Shown: positions 25,993 through 35,425, counted from the first letter of the stretch. The stretch is DNA of 64,000 nucleotides from Janthinobacterium lividum (GCF_011601275.1 NZ_JAAOLY010000001.1:248001-312000), one strand, 5' to 3'. Notes: generated by a model from the sequence alone, not told the origin. A program made the numbers and translations.

Positions 25993-27017
25993 TATGCACT
26001 CCCTCGCAGAATTAATTGGTGTTGCAGCAGCACGCCCGGCACCTGGGCCGCCGGGTCCGCCAAGCGTTGCAGCAATAATCGCGCCGCCGTCTCGCCCAGC
26101 TCGCGCATCGGTTGCGCAATGGTGGTCAAGCCCGGGGCGATCTGCGCGGCGATGGCGATATCGTCGAAGCCGATGACGGCCACGTCTTCGGGCACGCGTT
26201 TGTTCAATTGGCGCAGCGCGCTCAGCACGCCAATGGCCAGGGTGTCGGAGACGGCAAAGATCGCCGTCGGCGCGTCGGGTTGCGCCATCATCCGCAAGGT
26301 GGCGGCCGTGCCCGCTTCGTAATCGAGGCTTTGCACCGTGTGCACCCACTGCGGCTGCACGGGCAGGCCGGCCCCCGCCAGGGTGTCCAAATAGCCTTGC
26401 TGGCGTTGCCGCGCGTACAGATAGCGCTCATCGGAGTTGATCAGGCCGATGCGCGTATGGCCGCGCGACAGCAGATGCGCGACGGCGTCGGAGGCGGCCC
26501 GGTGGTTGTCGATGCCGACATAGGGCACGGCCACGGCGGGATCGAATTCGCAGCAGGCCACCCACGGCAGGCTGACGGATTCATGCGACAAGGCATGCTG
26601 CACCGTGTCCGGATCGAGGCAGATGGCGCCATCGGCGCGGTGCATGCGCAGCAAGTCGAAATACGAGCGCTCGCGGCCCGCATCGGCGCCCGTGTCGCAC
26701 AACAGCACGAAATAACCGTGTTCACGCGCCACCGTATCGATGCCGCGCACGATCTGCGCATAGAAGGGGTTGCCCACGTCGGGGACCATGGTCAGCAGCA
26801 TGCGGCTCTCGGCCGTCCGCAGGCTGCGCGCCAGATGGTTCATGCGGTAGCCGAGCGCGGCCACGGAAGCGAGCACCTTGTCGCGTGTGGGCGCACGCAC
26901 TCCTGCCTGCTCGTTCATCACGCGCGAGACGGTGGCCACCGACACGCCCGCATGCGCGGCGACGGCGCTGATGGAGACGGTTTCTGTCGGCAAAGGAGAA
27001 GGAAGGGCTGCTGGCAT
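25992..27017 (-). CDS. LacI-family repressor of the sugar ABC operon
   Basis: A 341-residue regulator with the HTH at about residues 14-35 (SISAVAAHAGVSVATVSRVMN), hinge YRMNHLARSLRT and a sugar-binding effector domain with VPDVGNPFYAQIVRGID and VAVIGFDDIAIAA. The ATG at 27017 has the family-typical distance to the HTH. It is the first gene of the operon and has a perfect LacI-type operator just upstream, so it represses itself and the operon until the sugar is present. Confidence 0.92.
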   Translation of the reverse strand: MPAALPSPLPTETVSISAVAAHAGVSVATVSRVMNEQAGVRAPTRDKVLASVAALGYRMNHLARSLRTAESRMLLTMVPDVGNPFYAQIVRGIDTVAREHGYFVLLCDTGADAGRERSYFDLLRMHRADGAICLDPDTVQHALSHESVSLPWVACCEFDPAVAVPYVGIDNHRAASDAVAHLLSRGHTRIGLINSDERYLYARQRQQGYLDTLAGAGLPVQPQWVHTVQSLDYEAGTAATLRMMAQPDAPTAIFAVSDTLAIGVLSALRQLNKRVPEDVAVIGFDDIAIAAQIAPGLTTIAQPMRELGETAARLLLQRLADPAAQVPGVLLQHQLILRGSA

Positions 27018-27031
27018 GGTGCTTTTCAACA

Positions 27032-27078
27032 AAATGTAATCGATTACATTTATAAGCCAGTCGCGCGCGCGATGCAAA
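27032..27078 (-). promoter_or_regulatory. promoter and perfect LacI operator of the sugar ABC operon
   Basis: On the minus strand TTTGCA (27073-27078), a 17-nt spacer and TTATAA (27050-27055) form a sigma70 promoter. The operator AAATGTAATCGATTACATTT (27032-27051), a perfect 20-bp palindrome with the central CG typical of LacI-family sites, overlaps the -10 box and start point, the position of a classical repressor block. The start codon is 15 nt further on. Confidence 0.85.
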
Positions 27079-27142
27079 CATTATCGATGCTGCGGTGCGC
27101 AAAAATGAGCATGAAGCAGCCCTGTGCGGGCTGTTGGAAAAG

Positions 27143-27727
27143 CTATTTCTGGGGCTGCAAGGCGCTCTGCTGCACGGCAAAACCGGCGCGCACGGCGGAG
27201 AGGGCCGCCACCCACAAGATCAGCCCGGCACCGAGGCAGCCGGCGGGATCGAGGGGGCCATGGCGCAGGGACAGCGGATAACCGACGGCCCACACGCACA
27301 GGGCCATGCCGATGGCCAGGTGGCGGCGCGCCTTGAACAGCCAGGCCAGCGGAAAGAAATGCAGCCCCACGATCAAAATGACGGCAGGGATGAACCACGC
27401 CTGCAAGCCCATGTTTTTCAGGACGTTGCCGACGATGAAGATGGCGATCCACTGCCCGGCGTTGACGACATTGAACAGCCGGCCCACGCGTTTGGCCTGC
27501 GGTGATTGTTCCGCCGCCGCGTGCGCGGCCCGGTGGCGCCGGAACTGGCGCCACGCCAGCATGAGCAGCAAGACGGTGATTGCGGCAACCGGCAGCAGCC
27601 TTAAGGGATGCGCGCCGTACGTCTGCACGCACCAGCCGGCCACCCACAGGCCGCCAAACAGGGAAAAGAACATGGCGCCGATGGCGCTGCCGGCAAGGTT
27701 GGCGGGGGTCGATGGTGGCATGGTCAT
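27143..27727 (-). CDS. small integral membrane protein of unknown function
   Basis: A 194-residue protein with about five hydrophobic segments (roughly residues 12-32, 43-60, 88-105, 110-130 and 135-180). A polar loop with RRHRAAHAAAEQSPQAKR lies after the second. No catalytic residues or known signature was recognised. It starts 25 bp upstream (in genome sense, right) of nothing cotranscribed with certainty; the glycerophosphodiesterase gene ends 26 bp before its start, so the two may share a transcript. Confidence 0.7.
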   Translation of the reverse strand: MTMPPSTPANLAGSAIGAMFFSLFGGLWVAGWCVQTYGAHPLRLLPVAAITVLLLMLAWRQFRRHRAAHAAAEQSPQAKRVGRLFNVVNAGQWIAIFIVGNVLKNMGLQAWFIPAVILIVGLHFFPLAWLFKARRHLAIGMALCVWAVGYPLSLRHGPLDPAGCLGAGLILWVAALSAVRAGFAVQQSALQPQK

Positions 27728-27752
27728 GGCAGCACTGGGTGAGTGAAAAAAC

Positions 27753-28664
27753 TTACTTCATCATCGCACAAAATGTCTCGGGATTACCGTCAAGAATGAC
27801 GCCGCTGGGCAGGCGATGGCTGCGCTGCTGGGCGCGCAACAGCGAGGCGGCCAGGGCCGAGTCGCCATCGACGGCATACACGAAGACGGGCATGTTCAGG
27901 CTGGCGGCATCCATCAGCAAATTCGGATTGGCGTCCAGGCTGCGCGCGTCCACGTGCACGCCCGTGGGCATGCCGATCTGCTGCTGCACGCGCTGCAACC
28001 ACGGTTTGTCCAGCTTGGGCGGACGGGCATTTTTCGCGATGTAGCGGCTGACCCGGTTCGTACCGGCCGCCTGCGCATTGCGCGCGTCGAACACGAGCAA
28101 GCCCAGATAGCCCTGCGGATCGGCGCGGCGCGCGCAAGCGAGGTTGTTCGGCACGCCTGACGTCAAGAACCAGTTGCCGTGCTTGATGTTCGCGCGCAAC
28201 TGCCCCACCAGGGTAGCGATCGGCGCGCACGAGGACACGACATCCTTGATTTCCGCGTTCAGGGTTTTACTCGGGAACGCCGTCGCCAGGTCGGCGACAT
28301 CGCTGACGAACGGCGGCGTTTCCGGCGTGGCCACGCCACGGTTTTTCATGCTGGCGGCGCGCCAGTCATCGGCCGTCAACTGTTTCACGGTGCGGGGCGA
28401 GCCCGTGTCGACGACCCTGCCAGTCAGCAGGTCGTGGTGCACCACCCAGCTGCCGTCACCGAGCAGCTGCAAATCCGTCTCGACGCCGTCCCAGGTGCCG
28501 AAATACGTGTTGCGCAGCGCGCTCAGCGAGTTTTCCGGCGCATTGCCGGCGCCACGGTGGGCGTGCACTTTCATGCCCAGGCAGTCCGCTTGCACGGCCG
28601 TGCTGACCATGGAAAGCAGCAAAGCCAGCGCAGCCGCCTTATTTTTGTCCCGGATGATAGCCAT
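27753..28664 (-). CDS. glycerophosphodiester phosphodiesterase, exported
   Basis: A 303-residue GDPD-family enzyme that cleaves glycerophosphodiesters to glycerol 3-phosphate and alcohol. A signal peptide ends near residue 27 (STAVQA). The catalytic motif HAHRGAGNAPENSLSAL (about 34-50), the metal-binding EtD in GVETDLQLL and HHDLLTGRVVD are intact, as is the later LNAEIKD. The ATG at 28664 has an AGGGA site; the frame overlaps the end of the preceding membrane-protein gene by 26 bp, so it is likely in that operon. Periplasmic location inferred. Confidence 0.85.
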   Translation of the reverse strand: MAIIRDKNKAAALALLLSMVSTAVQADCLGMKVHAHRGAGNAPENSLSALRNTYFGTWDGVETDLQLLGDGSWVVHHDLLTGRVVDTGSPRTVKQLTADDWRAASMKNRGVATPETPPFVSDVADLATAFPSKTLNAEIKDVVSSCAPIATLVGQLRANIKHGNWFLTSGVPNNLACARRADPQGYLGLLVFDARNAQAAGTNRVSRYIAKNARPPKLDKPWLQRVQQQIGMPTGVHVDARSLDANPNLLMDAASLNMPVFVYAVDGDSALAASLLRAQQRSHRLPSGVILDGNPETFCAMMK

Positions 28665-30279
28665 AGTGAATTCCCTGCAAAACGTGGATGCGGATCGCTT
28701 CGTTGACGGGGTAGCTGTAGCCCTGCCCCACCGCCACGACGTGCGTGATATTGGCCAGCAAGCCCTTGCCGGCGATTTGCCAGCGCGTGCTGTCATCGGC
28801 GGCCTGGCGGTTCCAGTCCAGCATCTGACGGAACAGCTCGCTCTTCGTGACATTATTGTCCGAGAGGGTAAAGATACCCCAGGTTCCCAGGAAGGCGCCA
28901 GCCAGCACACCCGTGGCGATCCAGGCGGAACGGCGGCTCAGCTGGCCATCGGAACCCGCCTGCTCGCCGCGGCGCGCCGCCAGCACCAGCAAGCCCACCG
29001 TGGCGATCAGGTACAGCAGTTTCGAGAAGTGGCCGATGGCGCCCAGCAAGGAGAAAAACAGGGCCACGGGCGGCACGATGGCGGCGCGCGCCGCTTCCTT
29101 GCCCTCTTCAAAATACTTGCCGCCCACTTCGAAGTCGTTGCGGCTGGCGCGGTATTCCACCAGCTTTTCCGCCGTCTGGCGCGCGGCGAACTGGTCGAAC
29201 AGACGGCTGAACTCGGCCGGGCTCGCATACGCATCCTGCACCACGGCGCCCTTGGGCAAACGCAAGCCCTTGCTCGCTTCGCTGCCGTCGCCGCCATCCG
29301 GCCCGTCGCGCAGCACGGCCTGGATGCCGGGACGCGCCACGAAGGCGGCGAAGGACAAGCCAGGCGGAATGCGGTCGCCCTTGATGTTCAAACCCTTGCT
29401 GGCCGCTTCCGACGCATAGCGGCGCTTGACGGCGGCGCGGAAGCTCAATTGATCGGCAGGATGCCAGTTGGCCGACACGGGCACTTTCTTGCGCACATTG
29501 TTGACGACGGCCGCCTTGCGCCGCGCCGGCACGGAATGCGGCTGCCAGCCATGGCGCGACAGGCTTTGCCGGTAATCGTTCCACGCCGATTCCTGCTGCT
29601 GGCGCAAGCCCGCATCGTCGTCGGGAATGATGCCCGAATACAGTTTCCACTTGTCGCGCACTTCGCCGATCGCCTGCTGGTATTTTTCATAGTACCCAGC
29701 CGCGCCGCCGGCGATCTTGCGGACATTAAAATTGATCAACTGTTCCTTGGCCGGCTCCATGCGCTCATCGAGGTGGCCCACCGAAACGGCCAGGAAAGGG
29801 AACAGCGCAAGAAAAGCCTTGCCTTCGGGTTTGGCAAACAGGGTGGCGTCATCGACCAGGCCCTGCAATTGCAGGCTGCCGCCCACCAGCGAGCGCTGCA
29901 TCAGGGTCGTGTTGAAGGCCAGGCGGCGAAATTGCGCATCGCGCGTTTCGACCAGCACCGTGACCGTGGTCTTCAAAATGCCGAACACGACCGCCGCCGT
30001 GGCAACACAGCAAAAGATGATTTTTTTCCAGCTGGGACCGCTGCCATTGTTCTTCAGGCGGCGGCGCCACATCAGTTGCAGCACCACCAGTGCGGCGGCG
30101 ATGCCCGACAGGCTGCGGCCATAGAATTCCACGCCTTCCACGTCGTGCGGCTTGACGTCGCCGCCCACCACGTCGAGCAAACGGGCATTGAAGCCCAGCT
30201 CGAAGCACAAATACATGATCGTCAGGACGATCAGGATCAAGGTCTGCCGGATCTGCAGACTGCGCAAACTCGCGGCCAT
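28639..30279 (-). CDS. large membrane protein of unknown function in the sigma/caspase cluster
   Basis: A 546-residue protein. N-terminal hydrophobic segments lie near residues 11-32, 58-70 and 86-110. A long polar region (about 120-370) probably faces the periplasm. C-terminal membrane segments follow (about 375-395, 405-425, 440-460). A final soluble tail contains NITHVVAVGQGYSYPVNEAIRI. No enzyme motif recognised. It starts 2 bp after the stop of the lipoprotein gene, so it belongs to the leftward cluster headed by a sigma-like gene. Function unknown. Confidence 0.65.
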   Translation of the reverse strand: MAASLRSLQIRQTLILIVLTIMYLCFELGFNARLLDVVGGDVKPHDVEGVEFYGRSLSGIAAALVVLQLMWRRRLKNNGSGPSWKKIIFCCVATAAVVFGILKTTVTVLVETRDAQFRRLAFNTTLMQRSLVGGSLQLQGLVDDATLFAKPEGKAFLALFPFLAVSVGHLDERMEPAKEQLINFNVRKIAGGAAGYYEKYQQAIGEVRDKWKLYSGIIPDDDAGLRQQQESAWNDYRQSLSRHGWQPHSVPARRKAAVVNNVRKKVPVSANWHPADQLSFRAAVKRRYASEAASKGLNIKGDRIPPGLSFAAFVARPGIQAVLRDGPDGGDGSEASKGLRLPKGAVVQDAYASPAEFSRLFDQFAARQTAEKLVEYRASRNDFEVGGKYFEEGKEAARAAIVPPVALFFSLLGAIGHFSKLLYLIATVGLLVLAARRGEQAGSDGQLSRRSAWIATGVLAGAFLGTWGIFTLSDNNVTKSELFRQMLDWNRQAADDSTRWQIAGKGLLANITHVVAVGQGYSYPVNEAIRIHVLQGIHYGYHPGQK

Positions 30280-30280
30280 C

Positions 30281-31144
30281 TTATTTCCTCAAATCGATGA
30301 CGACGGGCTTGATCTCTTCGGCCTGGAAGATCATCGGCGCCGCCGGGGCAGCCGCCGCGGCACGCGGTGCAGGCTGGCTGAGGACGGCGGTCGTTGCCGC
30401 CCTGGCTGCTGGCTCCTGGCGGCGCGGCTTGGCGCTGGCGCGGCTGCCCGTTTTCGGCGTGGCGACAGGCGCCGGCGCGGCGGCCGGCGGCGCCGGGATC
30501 ACGCGGCCGCTGTCGCTGCCGCTCCCAGGCAGGGTGGCGATGGCAGGACCCGTGCCCCGCAAGGCGTCGTCGGCAAACGGCTGGGCGCGCGTATCGACGC
30601 CGGGCGGCACGGCCACGCTGGCGTTGAGCAGGCGGTTGTCCGTGTAGATCATGCGCGACAGGCGGTTGTAGTTGGGGAAGTCGATATTGAGCGACTTCCC
30701 GTCCGCCGCCAGCTCCACGCGGGGGCGGTCCTTGCAATTGCCGACCGTCCACTGCAGCACGTCCGTGCCCTGGAAAGCCAGCACTTCATAGCGGTAGGCG
30801 CAGCCGCGCTCCTGGGTTTCCACGATCACCACCGTGCGTTCGCCCACGTTTTCCACGCGCGCCACGCGGGCCGTGATGGCGTTGGCCAGCGGCACGACGC
30901 GAAACGCCTGCGACAGCTTGATCGAATACTTGCCTTGCGGATCCTTGCGCAAGGTCCCTTCCGTGCCGTCGCGCAAGCGGAAGGTGGAAATCGGCGTGCC
31001 GAACAGTTCGGCTGTATCGAGCCCCATCAACACGCCGCCACGGCCGTTCGGCGTCATGGCGCAGCCCGTCAACAGGACGCCAGCGGCCACGCCGGCGATC
31101 AATTTGCGCCACTGCGCGGATGCAAAATTCTTATACATTGTCAT
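30281..31144 (-). CDS. lipoprotein of unknown function in the sigma/caspase cluster
   Basis: A 287-residue protein with a lipoprotein signal (KLIAGVAAGVLLTGC, Cys about residue 28). Residues 40-190 are a mixed domain with TAELFGTPISTFRLRDGTEG and GERTVVIVETQERGCAYRYE, and two further Cys (AYRY region and VGNCKDRP) that may form a disulfide. Residues 200-270 are Ala/Pro-rich and look disordered. The end returns to IFQAEEIKPVVIDLRK. The start at 31144 is chosen over a second ATG two codons later. Family not recognised. Confidence 0.65.
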   Translation of the reverse strand: MTMYKNFASAQWRKLIAGVAAGVLLTGCAMTPNGRGGVLMGLDTAELFGTPISTFRLRDGTEGTLRKDPQGKYSIKLSQAFRVVPLANAITARVARVENVGERTVVIVETQERGCAYRYEVLAFQGTDVLQWTVGNCKDRPRVELAADGKSLNIDFPNYNRLSRMIYTDNRLLNASVAVPPGVDTRAQPFADDALRGTGPAIATLPGSGSDSGRVIPAPPAAAPAPVATPKTGSRASAKPRRQEPAARAATTAVLSQPAPRAAAAAPAAPMIFQAEEIKPVVIDLRK

Positions 31145-31170
31145 GCTTGATAACTTTCTCTTATTTCGGG

Positions 31171-32199
31171 TCAGGGATTGATGACGGCCAGCGGATTGCC
31201 CGGGCCTGGCGGCGGCAAGACTTTCTGGCGGTCGCGCGACAGCAAAGTAAAGGCGCCCAGAGTGTCCGGCCCGGCGACGATTTCCAGCTGCTCGCGCTGC
31301 AGCCACGTGCGGATTTCCGCCTCCGTAGCCTCGGCGCGGAACAGCACGCGCGTGCGCACGCCCGTCTCGACGCCGCTGCCACTGCCGCTGCGGAACTCCG
31401 CATTGCCGACGACGGCGCCCTCTTTCGGCAGGAACAGCCAGGCCGATTGCACCACCATCACGCTGGCGGCCACGGCCGTGACGAGTTTCAGCCAGCGGTT
31501 CGCATTGGCCGCCTGCATCGGCACCTTCGCTGCTGGCGCGGCGGCATCGGCCGAAACGATCTGCAACTGCTGCAGCCCCTGGCGCAGCAATTGCCGGTAC
31601 GCCACGCGGCCATCCTTGCCCAGCTCGCTCGACAGCGGTGTGCCCGTCAAGGCGTAATCGTCGCCGGGCAAGGCCACGCGGGCGATCACGCCGGGCGCCG
31701 CAGCGGCGCTATTCGCGCGGCCCTGCAACTCCAGCCAGCGCGCCGCCTGCAGGCGCTCTTGGCTGAACACGCCCAAACAGGCGCCCAGGTCCGTCACGGC
31801 CAGGGTCACGGGCATGTCGCACAGCACCAGGCCGGCACGGGGGTCGGCGGGCGCGTCGCGCTCTTCAACCACGAGGCCGCAGGCGTCCGCATACGCCGTG
31901 TCCGGCGTGACGAGCCAGCCGCGCCAGCGCTGCCGCGTGCTGTCCCAGGCGTCGAGCAGCACGGCGCCGAAGCCGGGACGGCGCGCCAGCAGGTGGATCT
32001 GTCCGCCTGCGATGGGCCGCGCGGCCAGCGGCGCCGCATCGCTGCGGCGCGCAAAACGTTCCATCAAGTGTTCCGGCACGGCGATGCCGCGCCAGTCGGG
32101 CGTATCGCCGGCCACCTCGCCGTCCAGCAGTTCGGCGGGAGACGGGGGCGATGGCAGGCGCGCGGCAACGATGGCCAGCGAGGGCGTCAATGCAGTCAT
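31171..32199 (-). CDS. anti-sigma-factor-like single-pass membrane protein
   Basis: A 342-residue protein with one clear membrane segment at about residues 238-257 (LVTAVAASVMVVQSAWLFL). The 85-residue C-terminal part (RTRVLFRAEATEAEIRTWLQ ... IVAGPDTLGAFTLL) matches the small domain that ends many membrane anti-sigma proteins of the ECF type. Residues 1-235 are cytoplasmic and lack the zinc HxxxCxxC motif of classical anti-sigma domains. It overlaps the sigma-like gene by 4 bp, the usual sigma/anti-sigma arrangement. The role is inferred from this arrangement and the C-terminal domain. Confidence 0.6.
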   Translation of the reverse strand: MTALTPSLAIVAARLPSPPSPAELLDGEVAGDTPDWRGIAVPEHLMERFARRSDAAPLAARPIAGGQIHLLARRPGFGAVLLDAWDSTRQRWRGWLVTPDTAYADACGLVVEERDAPADPRAGLVLCDMPVTLAVTDLGACLGVFSQERLQAARWLELQGRANSAAAAPGVIARVALPGDDYALTGTPLSSELGKDGRVAYRQLLRQGLQQLQIVSADAAAPAAKVPMQAANANRWLKLVTAVAASVMVVQSAWLFLPKEGAVVGNAEFRSGSGSGVETGVRTRVLFRAEATEAEIRTWLQREQLEIVAGPDTLGAFTLLSRDRQKVLPPPGPGNPLAVINP

Positions 32200-32996
32200 G
32201 CCGGTGGCCTTTCATCAGTGTTCGGTTGGGTGGACGCGGGGTCCATGTGCAGGGATAACGCGGCCACGCACAAGATATCCAAAACTATTTGCGCCGCCTG
32301 CAGATCGCGCGCGGCCAGTGCATCACCCACGCGCAGCTTGAGCAGGTTCAAGACCCAGCTGCCCAGCAAGGTGGCGCGGTGGGCCGGCTCGACGATCTGG
32401 CGCCCCGCGCTATTGGCCTCGCCTTTCTGCCTGTGCACCAGGCCTAATTTTCCGCCGTGGTAATGCGCGGAAGCGATCTGTTCGGCCAATTCCTTGACGG
32501 GCATGCCGCCGCAGCCGCAATGGCGCAGCAGCAAGATCAAGTCATGCGGCAAGGTCGTAATAAAACTGCCGGCCGCGTCGCGCACCTGCTGTGGCGTGAG
32601 CTGGTAATCCCGCAGCGGTTCCGCATAGGCGTCGGGGGCGCGCAGCTCACAGCCTTCTTGCGCATCGGCATCCTCGTCATCGCGCTGCTTGCGTAGCTGG
32701 TCGATGATGAAACGCTTGAAGTACAAAAACAGGGCACCGACGTGGTGGGGCGCCGCGTCGCTGTCGCCGTGCAGGACTTTTTCGATGAAGAACTGGTGGC
32801 GCAAGTCGGCCAGCGAGTCGCCCAGCGACGCCGCCTCGCGCGGACGGCACGGCGTCAGCGCGGCGATGACGCGCTGGTAAAACTCGCCCAGTTCGCCTTG
32901 TGTCAGCTGCTGGCGGCGGGTCCAGAAAGCATGAATCCGTTCAAATTGTTCCGATTGCAAAGCCGGTCCGATCGTGTGTTGGGCGGCACGCGCCAC
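32196..32996 (-). CDS. divergent sigma-factor-like protein
   Basis: A 266-residue protein with a GTG start. Residues 85-105 (ALFLYFKRFIIDQLRKQRD) resemble the DNA-melting/core-binding helix of sigma region 2 in ECF factors. Residues 143-165 (TLPHDLILLLRHCGCGGMPVKELA) resemble the region-4 helix-turn-helix with the LP...LLLLR pattern. Identity to classical ECF sigma factors looks low, and the C-terminal tail is longer than usual. It overlaps the anti-sigma-like gene by 4 bp and diverges from the caspase gene. There is no good ribosome site at the GTG, so the start is uncertain; no other start lies upstream in frame. Confidence 0.55.
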   Translation of the reverse strand: MARAAQHTIGPALQSEQFERIHAFWTRRQQLTQGELGEFYQRVIAALTPCRPREAASLGDSLADLRHQFFIEKVLHGDSDAAPHHVGALFLYFKRFIIDQLRKQRDDEDADAQEGCELRAPDAYAEPLRDYQLTPQQVRDAAGSFITTLPHDLILLLRHCGCGGMPVKELAEQIASAHYHGGKLGLVHRQKGEANSAGRQIVEPAHRATLLGSWVLNLLKLRVGDALAARDLQAAQIVLDILCVAALSLHMDPASTQPNTDERPPA

Positions 32997-33135
32997 TGGC
33001 CGGCGGCGACGAGCAGCGTGCGCTGGCCAGACAAGAGAAACTTGTCAGTAAGGTAAAATGCATTTAAGCAATTTTCTCATATCACAGTAAAAATCGCTAA
33101 CTTTAGTTACTTTCACGACAATTCCCGAGACGCCG

Positions 33136-34515
33136 ATGCATCGCCTGATTCCCCTGTTTTTGAGCCTCCTCTTTTTACTCTACGGTAACGTCGTGCAAGC
33201 GGCCACGGGCAACGCCGCCAGCGGCCCCGGCAAGCGCATCGCCCTGGTGATCGGCAACGCGGCCTATCCGCAACCGCTATTGAATCCCGTGAACGATGCG
33301 CGCGCCATGGCAGAACGCCTGCGCCGCCTGGGCTTTGAAGTGCTGTTGCGCACGGACATCAATGCGCAACAGCTGCAAAAGGCGTCGGCCGAGTTTTCCA
33401 CGCTGGCGCGCGGCGCCGATATCGCCCTCGTGTTTTACGCGGGCCACGGCGCGCAGGCGGGAGAAGCGAACTATGTGTTGCCGCTGGGCGCCAACATGAA
33501 TGCACTGAGCGCGGCCGCCATCGCCGCGCAGGGCGTGTCCGTTTCCAGCCTGGCGGGCGACTTGCAGCGCACGGGTGCGCGCGGCGCCGTGCTGATCCTC
33601 GACGCTTGCCGCCAGGAATATACGCGCGGCGGCGCCGTGGTGGTTGCCGGCGGCGGCAATGCGGCCAGCCACGGCTTTGCCGACACGCAAGCGCCACGCG
33701 GCGTGGTGATCGCCTATTCGTCCGGCCCGGGCGCACTGGCGCGCGATTTCTGGTCGCCCGATTCGCGCAACAGCCCCTACACGAGCGCGCTGCTCGACGC
33801 GCTCGACGCACCCGGCTTGCCGATGAGCGACGTATTTTCGCAAGTGGCGGCACGGGTTGCCGCCATGACGCACGATGTGCAAAAACCGCGCGTGTCCTTC
33901 GGCGAAACGTCGGCGCGCCTGGTGCTGAACATGGGCAGCGGCAAGGGCGTCAGCCAGGCAACGCCGGGTGTGCTGGCCGGCGCGCAGGGCGGCGTGCGGG
34001 CGCCTGCGCCAACGGTGGAAAAGCCGGCAGAGCCCGGCGCCAAGGTGTGGCCAGGCAACGTACTACAAGACATCAACTATGAAATCCGCATGCAGATCGC
34101 GGCTCGCCCGTTTCCCCGCCAGCAACTGGAAAAGCGCGCACGCGGCGGCGATCTGGTGGCGCTGACGGCGCTCGGCTATGGCATCGGCGGCGGCGATGCC
34201 GGTATCAAACAGCCGAAAACGGGCATGCAGTGGCTGGAAAAGGCGGCCGCGAAAGACTTCCCGATTGCCCAGACCTATCTGGCGGAATTGCTGATGGTCA
34301 AGGGCGATCCCGCGTCACTGAAGCGGGCCGGCGTGCTGCTGGACGCGGCGTCGCAGGCGGGCTACAGCCCCGCCCATGCGTATAAATTCGACCTGGCCCG
34401 GCGCACGGGCGCGCCGCCGCAGGATGCGGCCCGGCATTTGCAGGACGCATTCATGGGCTTGATGAAGGATTACCAGGGCGCCGCCAAGGACATGATGCAG
34501 CCGCCAAAAAAATAA
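33136..34515 (+). CDS. exported caspase-like (C14) protease with C-terminal Sel1/TPR-like region
   Basis: A 459-residue cysteine protease of the caspase/metacaspase clan. A signal peptide ends near residue 22 (VVQA), so it acts outside the cytoplasm. The p20-like domain (about 33-250) opens with RIALVIGNAAYP, has the catalytic His in VFYAGHGAQ (H104) and the catalytic Cys in LILDACRQ (C158). Residues 300-459 contain Sel1/TPR-type repeats (GDLVALTALGYGIGGGD; GMQWLEKAAAKDFPIAQTYL). Both catalytic residues are present, so activity is likely. It diverges from the sigma-like gene and heads a set of membrane and lipoprotein genes. Confidence 0.88.
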   Translation: MHRLIPLFLSLLFLLYGNVVQAATGNAASGPGKRIALVIGNAAYPQPLLNPVNDARAMAERLRRLGFEVLLRTDINAQQLQKASAEFSTLARGADIALVFYAGHGAQAGEANYVLPLGANMNALSAAAIAAQGVSVSSLAGDLQRTGARGAVLILDACRQEYTRGGAVVVAGGGNAASHGFADTQAPRGVVIAYSSGPGALARDFWSPDSRNSPYTSALLDALDAPGLPMSDVFSQVAARVAAMTHDVQKPRVSFGETSARLVLNMGSGKGVSQATPGVLAGAQGGVRAPAPTVEKPAEPGAKVWPGNVLQDINYEIRMQIAARPFPRQQLEKRARGGDLVALTALGYGIGGGDAGIKQPKTGMQWLEKAAAKDFPIAQTYLAELLMVKGDPASLKRAGVLLDAASQAGYSPAHAYKFDLARRTGAPPQDAARHLQDAFMGLMKDYQGAAKDMMQPPKK

Positions 34516-34600
34516 TTCAAAATAATTTTAGATTTCCCTGAACTGCCCCCGTTATCCGTGGGTACATGCAATAGAGCATGACAGCGACCAGGGAAATCTC

Positions 34601-35425
34601 ATGCAACCATCCAGCACGGCAGCAACCATTACCACCGGCCAACGTGGCCGCATCCTCGCCTACCAACCGAGCGGACAAGGTTCCGTCAGCGTGGCCGGCA
34701 TCCAACATGCGTTCGACGTGGCCACGCACTGGCGCTCGGACGTGGCGCCCGCCATCAACGCCGTCGTCGACGTGCGCTTCGATGAGGCTGGCAGCCTCGC
34801 CACCGTCAGCGCCGTGGCGACACAGCAACTGGCGCAGGAAGAGATGGCCGGCGCGGCGAAACTGGCGCGCGAAAAAAGCCAGCAACTGTGGGGCCAGGCC
34901 GTGTCCGCCCTGGGCATCAAGGTGCTGGCCAGCCTCGGCGTCCTGATCGCCGGCGCCTTTTTCTTCAACACCATCGGCATCCGTTTGTTCGCTTCCGTCT
35001 CGCGCACCTATTGGCAGTTGCTGGGCCTGTCCGCGGACAGCCTGGAAAGCTTTGCCCGCGATGGCGGCGGCGGTTTTACTTCCGCACAATTTTTCTTCCT
35101 GCTGGCCATTGCCGGATGCTGCGCCACCATGGTTAGCAAGCACCCGAAAGCGGCGCTGGGCAAGTGCGCGCCGCTGCTGTTCATCGTCATCCACAGCAGC
35201 TTGCTGTTCATCAAGATCAAGGGCGCCGTCAGCGATGCGGGCAACGCCATGGGCGGCATCATGGGCACCCGCGCGGCCCGCATGGCCGAGCAGATGGCCA
35301 GCGAAATGCTGGGGCAAGTGTGGCAAGGACTCTCGTTCGGCATCGGCTTTTACCTGGTGCTGGCGTCTGCCATCGTCCTGGCCGCTTACGGCGTCGGCGA
35401 ATACAAACGTAAAACCATCGGCTAA
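34601..35425 (+). CDS. membrane protein of unknown function next to the caspase gene
   Basis: A 274-residue protein. Residues 1-90 are soluble with an OB-like opening (GQRGRILAYQPSGQGSVSVA). Membrane segments follow near residues 105-125, 165-180 and 190-205, with a last one near 245-265. A Met/Ala-rich loop (GGIMGTRAARMAEQMASEML) lies between the last two. An AGGGA site precedes the ATG. It is 85 bp after the caspase gene. Family not recognised. Confidence 0.65.
   Translation: MQPSSTAATITTGQRGRILAYQPSGQGSVSVAGIQHAFDVATHWRSDVAPAINAVVDVRFDEAGSLATVSAVATQQLAQEEMAGAAKLAREKSQQLWGQAVSALGIKVLASLGVLIAGAFFFNTIGIRLFASVSRTYWQLLGLSADSLESFARDGGGGFTSAQFFFLLAIAGCCATMVSKHPKAALGKCAPLLFIVIHSSLLFIKIKGAVSDAGNAMGGIMGTRAARMAEQMASEMLGQVWQGLSFGIGFYLVLASAIVLAAYGVGEYKRKTIG

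Noticed and set aside
32196-32996. Calling the protein a standard ECF sigma factor
   Set aside because: Region 2 and 4 resemblance is partial and the length is greater than usual, so only sigma-like is claimed.
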